Assembly: GCF_011059105.1 (NCBI RefSeq)
Contig: NZ_JAALLS010000001.1
Location: 62,001 to 126,000, forward strand
Direction of reading: 5' to 3'
Source of the DNA: Fodinibius halophilus
GTDB lineage: Bacteria; Bacteroidota; Rhodothermia; Balneolales; Balneolaceae
Length of the DNA: 64,000 nucleotides
The notes beneath the pieces were generated by a model. That model did not search any database. It saw only the letters and a program-made list of their open reading frames with translations, and had not been told where the DNA came from. How positions within the stretch are numbered: position 1 is the stretch's first letter; every line of letters starts with the position of its first letter. Below are positions 62,563 to 64,000 of the stretch, piece after piece. The position numbers and the translations under genes are program-made.

Positions 62563-64000
62563 ATGGTAATATCATATTTCAAGAAAGTTATTCTACTCTT
62601 ATTTGTTGTACTTTTTACTGCTTCATGTGTTGTTCAGCGAAGCCCGGTTTCCGGTTCAAAAAGAGCTTATGGTTATAGTTGGGAAAAGGAGATAAAAATT
62701 GGTAAACAGGCAGATAAACAGATCCAGCAGCAATATGGGGTGTATGATGATGAAAATGTGCTTGAGTATGTAAAAGGCGTTGGACACAGCGTGTTAGAGG
62801 TGAGCCATATGAGGCGCGATGATACCCCTCAAAAATATCGGGAAACAGAATTTCATTTCAGAGTATTAAATAGTCCCGTTGTCAATGCTTTTGCGTTGCC
62901 GGGTGGCTATGTATATGTAACACGAGGGTTGTTGGCTCACTTGGAGAATGAAGCACAACTGGCTGTTGTATTGGGACATGAGATCGGGCACGTGGCAGCA
63001 AGGCATGCTTCTCAACGGGCCCTTGAGCAACAGATAGGTCAGATAGCCCTTATCGGCGGAGCTGTGGCAGGAGAGGAGCTTCTGGGCGTACCGGGCGGCA
63101 GTGTGTTGCAATTGGGTAGCCAGGCTGCTCAGTTCTTGTTTTTAAGTTATGGTCGCGATGATGAACGTGAATCAGATCGCCTGGGCGTGGAATATGCAGC
63201 GATGAAAAATTATGAGGCTGCCGAGGGAGCCGGATTCTTTGGAGCTTTACAGCGTATATCCAAACAGTCGGGGCAGGACATTCCTGACTGGCAATCAACG
63301 CACCCGGATCCTTCAGAGCGTGCTAATACGATCCCGGAGCTGGCAGAGAAATGGAAAGAAAAAGGATACGATCAGACCATAGAAGATACGGATGAGTATA
63401 TGGGTATGGTTGACGGTATGATTTATGGGAACAATCCCAGAGAAGGTTTTGCAGAAGAGGGTACCTTTTACCACCCCGAGTTGGCTTTTAAATTTAGCTA
63501 CCCTGAAAGCTGGAAAATTGTAAATCGACCTACATTGGTTGCTGCTGTCAATGAAGATCAGGATGCGGTTTCTGTGATGGAAATTGATGGGGAAGCTGAA
63601 ACCCCCAAAAGTTCAGTGATTAATTATGTAAGCCAAGAGGGTTTTACGGTGGTATCCCAAGAAGCGACCCAGAATAATGGATTAAGTGCCTATAAGGCTA
63701 ATGCTACAGCAATGACTAAAGATAGTACCCAGTATCGTTTCCATGTATATGCTGTTTCTTATGATGATAATATTTATCGATTTACTTCGTATAGTCTTGC
63801 CGATAAATTTGCCGCATACCAACCGCAGTTTGTTGATATCAGCAGCTCATTTGCTGAACTGAATGATCCGGACATTCTCAATATTAAGCCCGTTCGTTTG
63901 CAGGCGGTAAGGGCAGATCGTACCGGTGATTTCCGATCATTTTTACCACAAGATTTACCAATGGATATTGAACCGGAAGATATCGCTATTATAAATCAGG
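62563..64000 (+). CDS. M48 family metalloprotease lipoprotein (3' partial)
   Basis: 479 codons are visible and no stop is reached. A signal peptide with lipobox LFTASC marks a lipoprotein. The peptidase domain follows: LNSPVVNAFALPGGYVYVTRGLL, the zinc motif H139-EIGH-143 followed by VAARHASQRA, and a downstream DERESDRLGVEYAA (the third ligand, Glu in the ESD motif). Then STHPDPSERA. These are BepA/Oma1-type M48 traits; such proteins do quality control of the outer membrane or periplasm. The remaining C-terminal part (from about 300) is not a known repeat; a beta domain is likely. Start ATG 62563 is 73 bp after the nuclease gene. Confidence 0.9.
   Translation, partial: MVISYFKKVILLLFVVLFTASCVVQRSPVSGSKRAYGYSWEKEIKIGKQADKQIQQQYGVYDDENVLEYVKGVGHSVLEVSHMRRDDTPQKYRETEFHFRVLNSPVVNAFALPGGYVYVTRGLLAHLENEAQLAVVLGHEIGHVAARHASQRALEQQIGQIALIGGAVAGEELLGVPGGSVLQLGSQAAQFLFLSYGRDDERESDRLGVEYAAMKNYEAAEGAGFFGALQRISKQSGQDIPDWQSTHPDPSERANTIPELAEKWKEKGYDQTIEDTDEYMGMVDGMIYGNNPREGFAEEGTFYHPELAFKFSYPESWKIVNRPTLVAAVNEDQDAVSVMEIDGEAETPKSSVINYVSQEGFTVVSQEATQNNGLSAYKANATAMTKDSTQYRFHVYAVSYDDNIYRFTSYSLADKFAAYQPQFVDISSSFAELNDPDILNIKPVRLQAVRADRTGDFRSFLPQDLPMDIEPEDIAIINQ

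Noticed and set aside
1-64000. CRISPR array, tRNA, rRNA, prophage or defence island
   Set aside because: No regularly spaced repeats, cloverleaf or rRNA core sequence, or phage or toxin-antitoxin genes were found on either strand by eye.

Overview
The window is ordinary bacterial chromosome from a member of the Bacteroidota/Balneolota side of the FCB group. A Balneolaceae-like (Fodinibius/Balneola type) organism is my best guess. The reasons are an outer-membrane (LPS/lipoprotein) cell plan, type IX secretion (T9SS) genes (sprA and a DUF5103 Plug), a GldE-like protein, and several promoters that fit the Bacteroidota consensus TTTG-N19-21-TAnnTTTG. The genus is inference; no rRNA or tRNA gene lies here to settle it.

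Layout. 1-9619 (+): 3' part of a TamB-like protein, RNase R, and a large secreted peptidase-MA/propeller/Omp85-like protein. 9668-13667 (-): tight operon ccmB-holB-dapF-Plug. 13827-18130 (+): PTS EIIA, PBP4-type DacB, an NtrC-type regulator and folD. 18195-20303 (-): GH97 glucosidase lipoprotein. 20520-22501 (+): an orphan small protein and guaB. 22561-25063 (-): two overlapping LptF/LptG permease genes. 25290-32522 (+): sprA, the largest gene. 32624-34875 (-): rsmI-lnt. 35093-37434 (+): VOC protein, grpE-dnaJ. 37778-38665 (-): ATP-grasp protein. 38833-42120 (+): propeller-amidohydrolase. 42304-43354 (-): Fur-type regulator and GNAT enzyme. 43524-45906 (+): acyl-CoA ligase and a small membrane protein. 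45908-48091 (-): cysteine desulfurase, LOG protein, DUF1499 lipoprotein. 48296-51359 (+): pgk and a frameshifted AidB-like acyl-CoA dehydrogenase. 51360-52001: repeat-rich gap. 52002-57343 (-): DUF2207 protein, a RAYT transposase flanked by three hairpins, and an S9 peptidase fused to an FGE-like domain. 57564-end (+): ssb, gldE-like gene, murB, a RecB/DUF2779 nuclease, and an M48 metalloprotease cut by the window end.

Themes. Much of the window builds or serves the cell envelope: TamB, LptF/G, Lnt, SprA, Plug, DacB, MurB, the Omp85-like protein and several lipoproteins. The rest is core housekeeping (RNase R, HolB, GuaB, FolD, DapF, RsmI, GrpE/DnaJ, Pgk, IscS-like, SSB). The only mobile signal is the RAYT with its palindromes and a few dispersed hairpin repeats. 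I see no CRISPR array, prophage, integron, classical IS or defence island. The most interesting items are the RAYT-hairpin set, whose stems show compensatory base changes; the S9-FGE fusion; the peptidase-propeller-barrel protein; the Cas4-like cysteine pattern of the DUF2779 nuclease; and the orphan gene at 20520 with a tandem repeat upstream.
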